Shown here: positions 16,391-23,914 of the stretch, piece after piece | Numbering within the stretch: position 1 is the stretch's first letter | How the letters are laid out: every line of letters starts with the position of its first letter | Translations under genes and position numbers: made by a program | Source of the DNA: DAIDKA01 sp035485475 | Lineage (GTDB): Bacteria; Pseudomonadota; Gammaproteobacteria; Steroidobacterales; Steroidobacteraceae | DNA: 64,000 nucleotides | Direction: 5' to 3' | Assembly: GCA_035485475.1 (NCBI GenBank) | Contig: DATHOA010000084.1 | Coordinates: 3,284-67,283 of the forward strand | The notes under the pieces: model-generated | What the model was told of the DNA's origin: nothing | Databases searched by the model: none | The model's input: the letters and a program-made list of their open reading frames with translations, nothing else

Positions 16391-17244
16391 TACTTGGCCA
16401 CCGAGATGCCATTCACGGGCGCATTGCGATTGTTCTCCTCGCAGGAGTACTCGGCGAGGTGGATGTCGCCCCGCCACGGATACAGCCGTTCCGCCGTCCA
16501 TGGCTTGGTGAAGTGTTCGGGGTCCTCGATCGTGATGAGGTTGCGGATTTCGACCCCGCCATATTTATTGGTGAACTTGGTCATGCGCTCGGTGGTCTTC
16601 AGCTGCAGGCCATGCGACAGCGACTCCTCGTCGATCTGCGTACGGTCGTTGAAATGGTCGGTGACCACGACCAGCGTATTGCCCTCCCAGTGGCCCACGG
16701 AGTAACCCAGGAAGGTCCGCGGGGTATCGGCCGGCACGGGCTTGCCATCCATATGGATGAACCGCACGTTGTGGGCCACCTCGTGCAGGATCGTGATCAG
16801 GCCCGGCGCGTACACGAACTCGATCGGGTACGGGGAGGCCATGAGCCGCGGAATGCCGTGCGGAAAGCATTGGGTCGGGGCATCGGCGATCGGGGTACCG
16901 GCCTTTTCCATGTCCAGATGATGCTGGCGGCTCGCCGCCTCGAGCGGGGTCATGGGCAGCAGGCTCGCCGACTGGCCCGGCGACATGGGCCGATCCGTCA
17001 TCGGACGGAAGGTGCGGTCGTAGCCGCGCGTCCACCACACGCCGGAGAAGTCGCGCGGATCGGTTGGGGCCGGGTTCTTGTTCCACAGCGCTGCAGCGTC
17101 GGCGTTGCGCTTGTCCTGGGCCGCGGCCCGCGCGGCGGGATCGCCGCCCTGCGCAGGGGGGCCGGGAGGGGGGCCTCCTTCCTGTGCATACGATGCCGTC
17201 CAGAGGACCGCGAAACTGACTGCCAGCCATGCCGATCGACGCAT
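16390..17244 (-). CDS. Exported protein of a four-member paralogous family (copy 4)
   Basis: 284 residues from ATG 17244, behind a strong AAGGGGG ribosome site. The signal peptide (MRRSAWLAVSFAVLWTASYA) is followed by a Pro/Gly/Ala-rich linker and then DFSGVWWTRGYDRTF, TQCFPHGIPRLMASPYPIEF, ITILHEVAHNVRFIHMDG, LGYSVGHWEGNTLVVVTDHFND, EDPEHFTKPWTAERLYPW and YSCEENNRNAPVNG. HEVAHN superficially resembles a zinc-protease HExxH motif, but the second His is displaced and the other copies read differently (HEANHT, HEVAHN, YQLNRL), so protease activity is not supported. It is the upstream partner of copy 3. Function unknown. Confidence 0.8.
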   Translation of the reverse strand: MRRSAWLAVSFAVLWTASYAQEGGPPPGPPAQGGDPAARAAAQDKRNADAAALWNKNPAPTDPRDFSGVWWTRGYDRTFRPMTDRPMSPGQSASLLPMTPLEAASRQHHLDMEKAGTPIADAPTQCFPHGIPRLMASPYPIEFVYAPGLITILHEVAHNVRFIHMDGKPVPADTPRTFLGYSVGHWEGNTLVVVTDHFNDRTQIDEESLSHGLQLKTTERMTKFTNKYGGVEIRNLITIEDPEHFTKPWTAERLYPWRGDIHLAEYSCEENNRNAPVNGISVAK

Positions 17245-17555
17245 GTTTTCCCCCTTACAAAAGCGCGTCGAGTATAGCGCAAACATATTTGCCGATTACC
17301 CGAGTTGCCGGATCAACTGTGCAGCCAGTGGTGTCCGGGTGGCAGGGATGCGGCCCGCGCCGCCGCGGGGTAGGGGGAGCCCCCGGCAATGGGGGGGGCC
17401 GGGCCGATGGGAGAGGCCCAGGAGTGTGCCGGCCATCACAACGCTCACCAGGAGGCCGCCTCGGCCCATGATACCAATGGTAACCATGTGCCCAATCTAG
17501 CGTACCCTGCCGGCAACCCCGTGAGTGTGGGGAACCCTACACGCGGGAGAATCCG
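17245..17555. other. Intergenic region with G-runs and a leader hairpin
   Basis: There is no credible gene in these 311 bases. G-rich runs at 17367-17403 (4, 5, 8 and 3 Gs, interleaved with a C-run) could form a hairpin or quadruplex. GTGTGGGG (17525-17532) and CCCTACAC (17535-17542) pair with one G-U wobble and a two-base loop, immediately before the CGGGAGA ribosome site of the next gene. I see no convincing promoter, although both flanking genes diverge from here. Confidence 0.5.
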
Positions 17556-17987
17556 ATGTTGAAACAGTTTTGCATGGCGACCGTCCTGGGCGCCTGTGCC
17601 GCGATGAGCGGCTGCGCGACGATTGTGCACCACGGGCCGAGGCAGGTTTCAGTGGCGTCCACGCCGCCGGGTGCCAAGGTCTCCATATACGACCGATCCA
17701 ACAGCCTGGTGCAGGTCAGCACCACCCCATTTCTCGCCACGCTCCCCACGAAGTTCAGCTATTTCAAGGGTCAGGACTATCGATTGGTGTTCGAGCTGCC
17801 CGCATATGCGACCGCCGAGGTGCATCTGCAATCCAAGGTGAGCCGTTGGTATTTCGGCAATCTGCTGTTTGGCGGCCTGCTTGGCATGGTCATCGTCGAT
17901 CCGTCAACGGGTGCCATGTTCAATCTCGCGCCGGACAAGATCGACCAGCCGCTGACGGCCGCGCAGGTGGAACTCATCCACAATTGA
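17556..17987 (+). CDS. Small lipoprotein with PEGA-like domain
   Basis: A 143-residue protein with a lipoprotein signal whose lipobox is AMSGC (Cys20). The mature part begins ATIVHHGPRQVSVASTPPGAKVSIYD, where SVASTPPGAKVSI matches the PEGA-like beta-strand pattern common in surface lipoproteins. A hydrophobic glycine-rich segment WYFGNLLFGGLLGMVIVDP follows, which may be membrane-associated. CGGGAGA precedes the start. It is a single gene with a hairpin in its leader and an opposing gene just downstream. Function unknown; an envelope role is likely. Confidence 0.75.
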   Translation: MLKQFCMATVLGACAAMSGCATIVHHGPRQVSVASTPPGAKVSIYDRSNSLVQVSTTPFLATLPTKFSYFKGQDYRLVFELPAYATAEVHLQSKVSRWYFGNLLFGGLLGMVIVDPSTGAMFNLAPDKIDQPLTAAQVELIHN

Positions 17988-17997
17988 TCGTTGAGCT

Positions 17998-18675
17998 TTA
18001 TTTGAGCAGCCCGATCAGTTCATCCGTCGAGAGCACATCACCGAACAGAAACGCCATGTTTTCCAGTGTGGCGTTGTGCGCCGCGTCCGTCAGCGCTGCG
18101 TTGGCGTCCGAGACGAACAGGATCTTGTAGTTCATCTGCATGGCATCGCGCGCCGTGGATTCGCAACAGCAGTTCGACAGGGTCCCGGTGATGATCAGGG
18201 TATCGATCCGGTGACCCTGCAGGATTTCGTGCAGCGCGCTGGCTCCGGGCACGAAGGCGCCGAAACGAAACTTCTCGACCTTCTGATCTCCCTCCGCAAC
18301 CTCGAGCGCGGGCCACAGTTGCCAGTAATGCGCATCGCGCGTGAACGCCTCGGTCAGCGCCGTGCCGCTCTCACGGCTGTGCAGATGAGCGAACCAGTTC
18401 GACCAGCTGGCACGGGAGTTTGCATCCACGGTCATGCGCAGGAAGAAGTTCCTCCCGCCCTGGGCACGCACCGCGGCGCTGATCCGATTGACGTTCGGGA
18501 CGATCTCGCGGGCGATCGGCACTTCGACCGGCGCGCCGGGCTCCATGAAGCCGTTCTGCAGATCCACGATGATGTGCGCGGTGCGCCGCAGGTCAAGCTG
18601 TTGGTAGGGATGCAGGGTCCCGCGCTGCGCCTCGATCATTTTCACCACATCGGCGGACAGGGCAATCTTGTGCAT
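17998..18675 (-). CDS. Isochorismatase-family cysteine hydrolase
   Basis: 225 residues with the catalytic triad of the family: Asp38 in HIIVDLQNGFM, Lys in VEKFRFGAF, and the nucleophilic Cys in TGTLSNCCCESTARDA. These enzymes hydrolyse amides or enol ethers (nicotinamidase, ureidoacrylate amidohydrolase RutB, N-carbamoylsarcosine amidase). The start at 18675 follows GGAG. It is divergent from an MFS/SnoaL/SDR operon across a 109-base gap that contains a palindrome, suggesting co-regulation. An extra run of three Cys at the active site is unusual. Substrate not determined. Confidence 0.88.
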   Translation of the reverse strand: MHKIALSADVVKMIEAQRGTLHPYQQLDLRRTAHIIVDLQNGFMEPGAPVEVPIAREIVPNVNRISAAVRAQGGRNFFLRMTVDANSRASWSNWFAHLHSRESGTALTEAFTRDAHYWQLWPALEVAEGDQKVEKFRFGAFVPGASALHEILQGHRIDTLIITGTLSNCCCESTARDAMQMNYKILFVSDANAALTDAAHNATLENMAFLFGDVLSTDELIGLLK

Positions 18676-18719
18676 GGGGGGCTCCGCGCCGCAAAACTGT
18701 AAAGCCGCGCTCCGGGGCG

Positions 18720-18741
18720 CGCGCATGATCTATTATGCGCG
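18720..18741. promoter_or_regulatory. Inverted repeat in divergent promoter region
   Basis: CGCGCAT (18720-18726) and ATGCGCG (18735-18741) are perfect inverted arms around the eight-base spacer GATCTATT. The right part overlaps TATTAT (18731-18736), a possible -10 box for the MFS operon. No regulator gene is adjacent, so the ligand is unknown. Confidence 0.35.
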
Positions 18742-18784
18742 ACAAACAAACAGCCTGTGTCGTGTGCCTGCAGGGGGGATCGAT

Positions 18785-20041
18785 ATGCCACAACGCTCGA
18801 CGGATAGTCTGGGAGGGCACGCATTCGCCATCGAAATGCGCACCCTGTTGCTGCTGGGCCTGGCCTGGGGCTTCGCCTACTGGGACCGAATGTCGATCAC
18901 CTTCCTGTCGCCGTTCATCGTTCCGGAGCTGCATCTCACCAATTTCGAATTATCGGCACTCCCCGCGGCCCTCGCGTTCACCTGGGCCATCGGCGCGTAT
19001 CTGATCGGCTTCTGGTCCGACCGCAGCGGCGCCCGCAAGCCATTTCTGCTCGGGGCGCTGGTGGTGTTCTCACTGTGCTCGGTGTTGTCGGGACTGGCGA
19101 CCTCCTACCGGACGCTGTTCGCGGCCCGACTGGTGATGGGCGCTGTCGAAGGACCGTTCCTGCCGATCTGCCTGGCCATTCTGGCCGCGGTCACTGCCGA
19201 AAAGCGCCGCGGCTTGAACGCCGGGATCACCCAGAATTTCTTCGGTTCCGTCATCGGAACCACATTGGCTCCGATCGTCCTGGTGCCCCTGGCCTTGGCC
19301 TATTCATGGCATGCGGCATTTTATTTCTCAGGTGTGCCGGGCCTGATCCTGGCGGTGCTGATCTGGTGGCTGGTCGATGAGCCGCCCCGGGCCCCGGCGC
19401 CTGCCGTGCAGGTGGCCAAGGAGCCGTCCGATTCGATCTGGGCCATGTTGGCGAACCGCAATATCGCCCTGTGCTGCGGCATCAGTATCCTGATGGTCGG
19501 CTCGCTGGTCATCGGAGCCATCTTTCTGCCCCAATACCTCACCCGCGGACTGGGCCTGTCCCCGCAGGTCATGGCGCAGATCATGGCCGTCGTCGGTTTC
19601 TGCCCCGCGATCGGTGGGGTGTTCGGCCCGTGGCTGTCCGACCGATTTGGTCGCCGGCCGGTCATGATCGGGTTCTGCGTGCTGATGGCACTGTGCCCCA
19701 TCGCGGCGCTGATGCTCCATGGATCGGTGCTGCTGATGGCGATCCTGATGGCCCTCAGCTGGATTGGCGCCGGTTCATTTCCGCTGTTCATGGGCGTGGT
19801 GCCGACCGAAACGCTGTCATTGAGACGCGCCGCCACCGCCATGGGGCTGGTGATTGGCGTGGGCGAGATTGGCGGCGGGGTCTTAAGTCCACTGGTGGCA
19901 GGCAAGCTGGCGGATCTATTCAGCCTGGCAGCGCCATTGATGTTCCAGGCCATCATCCCGCTGCTTGCCGCAGTGCTCGCGCTGGGGCTGCGCGAAACCA
20001 ATCCGCGTTTTGTCGGCAATGCAGTGGCTCAAATCGCTTAA
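18785..20041 (+). CDS. MFS transporter
   Basis: A 418-residue inner-membrane protein with about 12 hydrophobic segments, typical of the major facilitator superfamily. The loop between helices 2 and 3 reads GFWSDRSGARKPF, matching the family motif G-x-x-x-D-R-x-G-R-[RK]; a second copy, GPWLSDRFGRRPVMIG, sits after the central loop. N-terminal WDRMSITFLSPFIVPEL resembles the hexuronate/aromatic-acid (ACS/AAHS) transporter group. ATG 18785 follows AGGGGGG. It heads an operon with a SnoaL-like protein and an SDR, facing an isochorismatase, so uptake of an organic acid for catabolism is likely but unproven. Confidence 0.87.
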   Translation: MPQRSTDSLGGHAFAIEMRTLLLLGLAWGFAYWDRMSITFLSPFIVPELHLTNFELSALPAALAFTWAIGAYLIGFWSDRSGARKPFLLGALVVFSLCSVLSGLATSYRTLFAARLVMGAVEGPFLPICLAILAAVTAEKRRGLNAGITQNFFGSVIGTTLAPIVLVPLALAYSWHAAFYFSGVPGLILAVLIWWLVDEPPRAPAPAVQVAKEPSDSIWAMLANRNIALCCGISILMVGSLVIGAIFLPQYLTRGLGLSPQVMAQIMAVVGFCPAIGGVFGPWLSDRFGRRPVMIGFCVLMALCPIAALMLHGSVLLMAILMALSWIGAGSFPLFMGVVPTETLSLRRAATAMGLVIGVGEIGGGVLSPLVAGKLADLFSLAAPLMFQAIIPLLAAVLALGLRETNPRFVGNAVAQIA

Positions 20042-20056
20042 ACGGAGGAAATTGAC

Positions 20057-20626
20057 ATGAAGCATCTGCATTTTGGGAATCACGCACGGTTCCGCGCCAT
20101 TGCGGCGGCAATCGCACTGGGCGTGACCCTCTTCGCATCCCTGGTTGCGGCCCACCCGGCGCGGGCGGAACAGCCGGCGACGACGCTGCAAACGCTGCTC
20201 GACAAGCAGCAGATCCAGGACATGCTCGCGGATTACTATGCGCACCTGGGCAAGGGCGAGAGTGATTTTGGGTCCTACTATCTGGCGGATGGCGTCATTG
20301 ACGTGAACGGCCTGAAGGGGCAGGGCGAAGCGGCCATTAAGGACGTCTACAAGAAGATTGCGGCCGGCACACCCAAACGGCCGGGCACCTTTCGTATGCT
20401 GCTGACGAATGTCATGGTCGTGGTCAACGGCAGTACGGCCACGGCAGAAACACTGTGGACCGGAATCAATTCCCCGACCAAGGCGGGCCCACCCCGGTTC
20501 GTTGAGCAGGGCACGGAACGCGACGACCTGGTCAAGGTCAATGGTCACTGGCTCTTCAAGCTTCGGGTGATCACCAGTAACGCAGGCTTGCAGGCAATGT
20601 TCGCGACGTTGCCCAAGAATCCATAG
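20057..20626 (+). CDS. Exported SnoaL-like protein
   Basis: 189 residues with a signal peptide ending near AAHPARAEQ and a C-terminal SnoaL/NTF2-like fold: LQTLLDKQQIQDMLADYYAHLGKGESDFGSYYLADGVIDV, then AEAAIKD-like and NVMVVVNGSTATAETLW strands. A very good ribosome site, GGAGGAAATTGAC, precedes the ATG. It is 15 bases after the MFS gene and 21 bases before the SDR gene. Family members range from isomerases to catalytically silent proteins; export to the periplasm is less common. Function unknown. Confidence 0.78.
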   Translation: MKHLHFGNHARFRAIAAAIALGVTLFASLVAAHPARAEQPATTLQTLLDKQQIQDMLADYYAHLGKGESDFGSYYLADGVIDVNGLKGQGEAAIKDVYKKIAAGTPKRPGTFRMLLTNVMVVVNGSTATAETLWTGINSPTKAGPPRFVEQGTERDDLVKVNGHWLFKLRVITSNAGLQAMFATLPKNP

Positions 20627-20647
20627 TCAGCAACAGGAGTGCTCGAC

Positions 20648-21490
20648 GTGACGGAAAAGGTCTGGTTCATAACGGGGACATCCCGCGGCTTCGGCCGCAT
20701 TTGGGCGCAGGCGGCACTGGCGCGCGGTGACAAGGTGGCAGCTACCGCCCGCGATGTGAACACCCTCGCGCCGCTGCTCGAGCGTTACGCGCAGCGCGTC
20801 ATGCCGATCGGTCTGGATGTGACCGACCGGGCCGCCGTGTTTCGCGCCGTCAAGCAGGCGCACGCAAATTTCGGCCGCCTGGATGTGGCGATCAACAATG
20901 CGGGCTATGGCCTGTTCGGCACGATCGAGGAACTCAGCGAGGCCGATGCGCGCGCGCAGATCGAGACCAACCTGTTCGGCGCACTGTGGGTGACCCAGGC
21001 CGTACTGCCGATCATGCGGGCGCAGGGGTCAGGCCATATCCTGCAGGTGTCCTCGATCGGCGGGGTCAGCGCGTTCCCGACCGTCGGGATGTATCACGCT
21101 TCGAAATGGGGCCTGGAAGGGTTCAGCCAGTCCCTGGCCGCCGAGGTCGCCGGATTTGGCATCAAGGTGACGCTCGTGGAACCGGGCGGCTACGCCACGG
21201 ACTGGGGCGGGGTCTCCGCCACCCGATCCGTCGAGATGCCGGCGTACGCCGGGGCGCGCGCCGCGGTCGCGGCCATCCGCGGCAATTTCAAGCCCGGCGA
21301 TCCGCAGGCCACCGCCGCGGCCATCCTGAAGGTGGTCGATGCGGCCGAACCGCCGTTGCGGATTTTCCTGGGGACTACGGGCCTGCCCATGGCGCGCGCG
21401 GAGTTTGCCAAGCGGATCGAGGTCTGGGAGCAATGGAATGACGTGGCCGTCGCGGCGCAGGGTGACCTGGCGGCGAAGCGCGGGACCTGA
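20648..21490 (+). CDS. Short-chain dehydrogenase/reductase
   Basis: 280 residues of the classical SDR family. The nucleotide-binding motif is FITGTSRGFG at the N-terminus, followed by LDVTDRAAV, the NNAGYG motif near residue 82, the catalytic Ser in ILQVSSIGG and YHASKWGLEG for the Tyr/Lys pair. Two GTG starts compete; 20648 is preferred because AGGAG (20635-20639) is then nine bases away, whereas for 20639 it overlaps the start codon. It is the last gene of the MFS operon. Probable NAD(P)-dependent oxidoreductase of a small alcohol or ketone. Confidence 0.9.
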   Translation: MTEKVWFITGTSRGFGRIWAQAALARGDKVAATARDVNTLAPLLERYAQRVMPIGLDVTDRAAVFRAVKQAHANFGRLDVAINNAGYGLFGTIEELSEADARAQIETNLFGALWVTQAVLPIMRAQGSGHILQVSSIGGVSAFPTVGMYHASKWGLEGFSQSLAAEVAGFGIKVTLVEPGGYATDWGGVSATRSVEMPAYAGARAAVAAIRGNFKPGDPQATAAAILKVVDAAEPPLRIFLGTTGLPMARAEFAKRIEVWEQWNDVAVAAQGDLAAKRGT

Positions 21491-21493
21491 GTA

Positions 21494-23914
21494 TCAGGCC
21501 GCCGCGATCTGGGCGCTGAGGGCGAGGAGCACGCGATTGTGCTCCTCGACGATCTTGTCCAGCATGGCCCAACCGGAGCCGAGCTTGCCCGCCTTTGCGG
21601 CCGCCTCCAGCGCCGCGCACAGTTTCGTCAACTCGGTGGCACCGACATTGGCGCTGCTGGATTTCAAAGAATGCGCAGCCTGGTGCGCTGCGGGGGCATC
21701 GCCGGCGATGATTGCGGCACGCAGGGCATCAATCAGCACGCGTGAGTTGGTGACGTAAAGAGTCGCGATGCGTTTCAGCAGGTCCGGGCCGCCGGGCTTA
21801 CGCAACGCCCGGATCTGCTTCAGCGCCTGTTCATCGAGCGCTGCGGCCGCCGGGCCGCGCGGGTTTGCGGCGGCCTTGCGTTCGTACGGTTTCAAGGTCA
21901 CGTAGAGCTCATCAATCGAAAACGGCTTGCTCAGATATCCGTCCATCCCGGCCGCGAGGCACCGTTCCGCATCATCGCCGAGCGCATTGGCTGTCAGGGC
22001 AATGATGGGCATGCGGGGCCGTCCGGAGGCGGCTTCCAGTTCCCGCAGCCGACGGGTCGTGGCATAGCCATCCAGTTTTGGCATGTGGCAATCCATCAAA
22101 ACAACGTCGTACCGCTCGGCGGCCAGCTTCTCGAGTGCCTCCTCACCGTTCCAGGCGCAGTCGGCCTGCAGGCCCAGCTCTTCGAGGATTGCGAGCGCGA
22201 CCTCCTGGTTGACGGGATTGTCCTCGACCAGCAGCAGCCGACCGACGCTGATGGACTCGCGCTTGACCTGCTGAGTCTCGGCAAATGCCTGGACCGACAT
22301 TACCTGCATGCGACGCGTGACATTCAGGTCATGGACGACCAGCGACACCAGGGTGGTATGCAACTGCGAGCGGCGTACCGGTTTGACGAGCCAGGCCACG
22401 CGGTCATTCGATCCCTCCTCGGCGGCCGGAGGTGCCGCCGCCGCCGCGCAGATCATCAGCGCCGGGGTGTTGGCAAATTCAGGGCGCCGACGGGCAATGG
22501 CCAGCACCGCGCTACCGTCATGGTCGGGCATCTGCGCATCGAGGACGAAGGCGTCGAACTGGCCGCCGAACGAGGACTTGAGGATTTCGATGGCGCGGCG
22601 GCCCGAGTCCGCCTCAGTGACCTTTGCGTCCCAGCCCACCAGCTGCTGACGCAGGATGCGGCGGTGGTTGGCATTGTCGTCCACCAGCAGGATCCGCATG
22701 CCGCTCAAGGCGGCGGAGTGGTCAGGCTCGCGCGGGGCATCCGGGTTGGGCGCGAGCGTGATGGAGAAGTAGAACTGCGAGCCCTTGCCGGGTTCGCTCG
22801 TGACCCCGATGGTCCCGCCCATCAGTTCGACCAGCTGTTTGGAAATGGCCAATCCCAGGCCGGTGCCACCGTACTGCCGCGTGGTGGATGGGTCTTCCTG
22901 GACAAAGGATTCAAAGATCGTCGCACAGTTCTCGGGCCGGATGCCGATTCCGGTATCGGCGATCTCGAAGGTCAGGGACGGATCGAGCAGATCGTTCGGC
23001 GAAGTGCGCACGGACACCCGCACTTCGCCGCGCTCGGTGAACTTCACTGCGTTGCCCACCAGGTTGATGAGAATCTGGCGCAGCCGCTTCGGATCACCCA
23101 GTACTGCCGTGACCAGGGTCTGTGGAATGTCGCACATCAGCTCCAGGCCCTTGCTGTGGGCGCGCTCCGCGAGCGTCTCGACCACCTCTTCGGCGACATC
23201 GCGAATGTTGAAGGCGGTGGATTCCAGTTCGAGCTTGCCGACTTCCATCTTGGAGAAGTCGAGAATGTCGTTGATGATGCCCAGCAGCGCGGCGCCCGAC
23301 TGGTGAATGGTCACGGCGTAGCGGCGCTGACGCTCATCCAGCGCCTTGGAGATTCGCAGCAGCTCGGCCATGCCCAGCACCGCGTTCATTGGCGTGCGGA
23401 TTTCATGGCTCATGCGCGCCAGGAACTCACTTTTGGCGCGACTGGCCGCCTCGGCACGGTCCACGGCTTCGCGCGCCTCGGCGACGGCCGCGTCCAGCCG
23501 TGTCGTACGCTCCAGAACCATCTTCTCCAGATCGTTCTGGTAGCGCTGCAGGCTTGAGTCCCGACTCTCAAGCTGCGCCAGCATGCCGTTGAAGCCATCC
23601 ACCAGCGCGCCCAGTTCATCGTTGTTGCGCTTGCGGGCGCGCAAGGTGAATTTCTGGGTGGTGCGGACATTGCGCGCGAGCTCGAGCAACTCGTTGATTG
23701 GCGCACAGATGAGGCGCTGCAGTCGAGCCGCCAGAAAATAGGCCGCCACGGCGGCGACGAACAGCGACGGCAACATGAGCTCGAATGACCGCAGGCCGAA
23801 AGCTTCGCCCGTCACATAAAGGCCGCACGCCACGAGCAGTGTGGCGGCGGCCGCACACACGATGGCGAGGCGCAGCTTGGTCGCCAAGGACAGGTGATTG
23901 ATCCAGCGCATCAT
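21494..23914 (-). CDS. Hybrid sensor histidine kinase with two receiver domains and Hpt
   Basis: 806 residues. Two membrane segments (about 13-30 and 45-62) with hardly any periplasmic loop lead into a HAMP-like linker and coiled coil (70-150). HisKA follows with SHEIRTPMNAVLG (His near 168), then HATPase with NLVGNAVKFTERG and GTGLGLAISKQLVELMGG. Receiver 1 (near 405-525) keeps the DD and Asp positions but has Cys where the conserved Thr/Ser is expected (ALMICAAA). Receiver 2 (near 558-680) looks intact (LVEDN, LMDCHMP, ALTANA, SKPF). Hpt has AAHSLKSSSANVG near 743. A full phosphorelay is implied. It overlaps the GGDEF-EAL gene by ATGA, so the kinase likely senses from the membrane and passes signal to that protein. 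Confidence 0.92.
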   Translation of the reverse strand: MMRWINHLSLATKLRLAIVCAAAATLLVACGLYVTGEAFGLRSFELMLPSLFVAAVAAYFLAARLQRLICAPINELLELARNVRTTQKFTLRARKRNNDELGALVDGFNGMLAQLESRDSSLQRYQNDLEKMVLERTTRLDAAVAEAREAVDRAEAASRAKSEFLARMSHEIRTPMNAVLGMAELLRISKALDERQRRYAVTIHQSGAALLGIINDILDFSKMEVGKLELESTAFNIRDVAEEVVETLAERAHSKGLELMCDIPQTLVTAVLGDPKRLRQILINLVGNAVKFTERGEVRVSVRTSPNDLLDPSLTFEIADTGIGIRPENCATIFESFVQEDPSTTRQYGGTGLGLAISKQLVELMGGTIGVTSEPGKGSQFYFSITLAPNPDAPREPDHSAALSGMRILLVDDNANHRRILRQQLVGWDAKVTEADSGRRAIEILKSSFGGQFDAFVLDAQMPDHDGSAVLAIARRRPEFANTPALMICAAAAAPPAAEEGSNDRVAWLVKPVRRSQLHTTLVSLVVHDLNVTRRMQVMSVQAFAETQQVKRESISVGRLLLVEDNPVNQEVALAILEELGLQADCAWNGEEALEKLAAERYDVVLMDCHMPKLDGYATTRRLRELEAASGRPRMPIIALTANALGDDAERCLAAGMDGYLSKPFSIDELYVTLKPYERKAAANPRGPAAAALDEQALKQIRALRKPGGPDLLKRIATLYVTNSRVLIDALRAAIIAGDAPAAHQAAHSLKSSSANVGATELTKLCAALEAAAKAGKLGSGWAMLDKIVEEHNRVLLALSAQIAAA

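Noticed and set aside
16790..16815. HEVAHN as a zinc-protease HExxH motif in copies 2 and 4 of the exported family
   Set aside because: The residue order is HExxHN only in some copies, the other paralogues lack the His residues, and no third ligand is visible.
18400..18420. Sigma-54-like sequence TGGCACG followed by TTTGCA
   Set aside because: The spacing between the two elements is one base too long and it lies inside the isochorismatase coding region.
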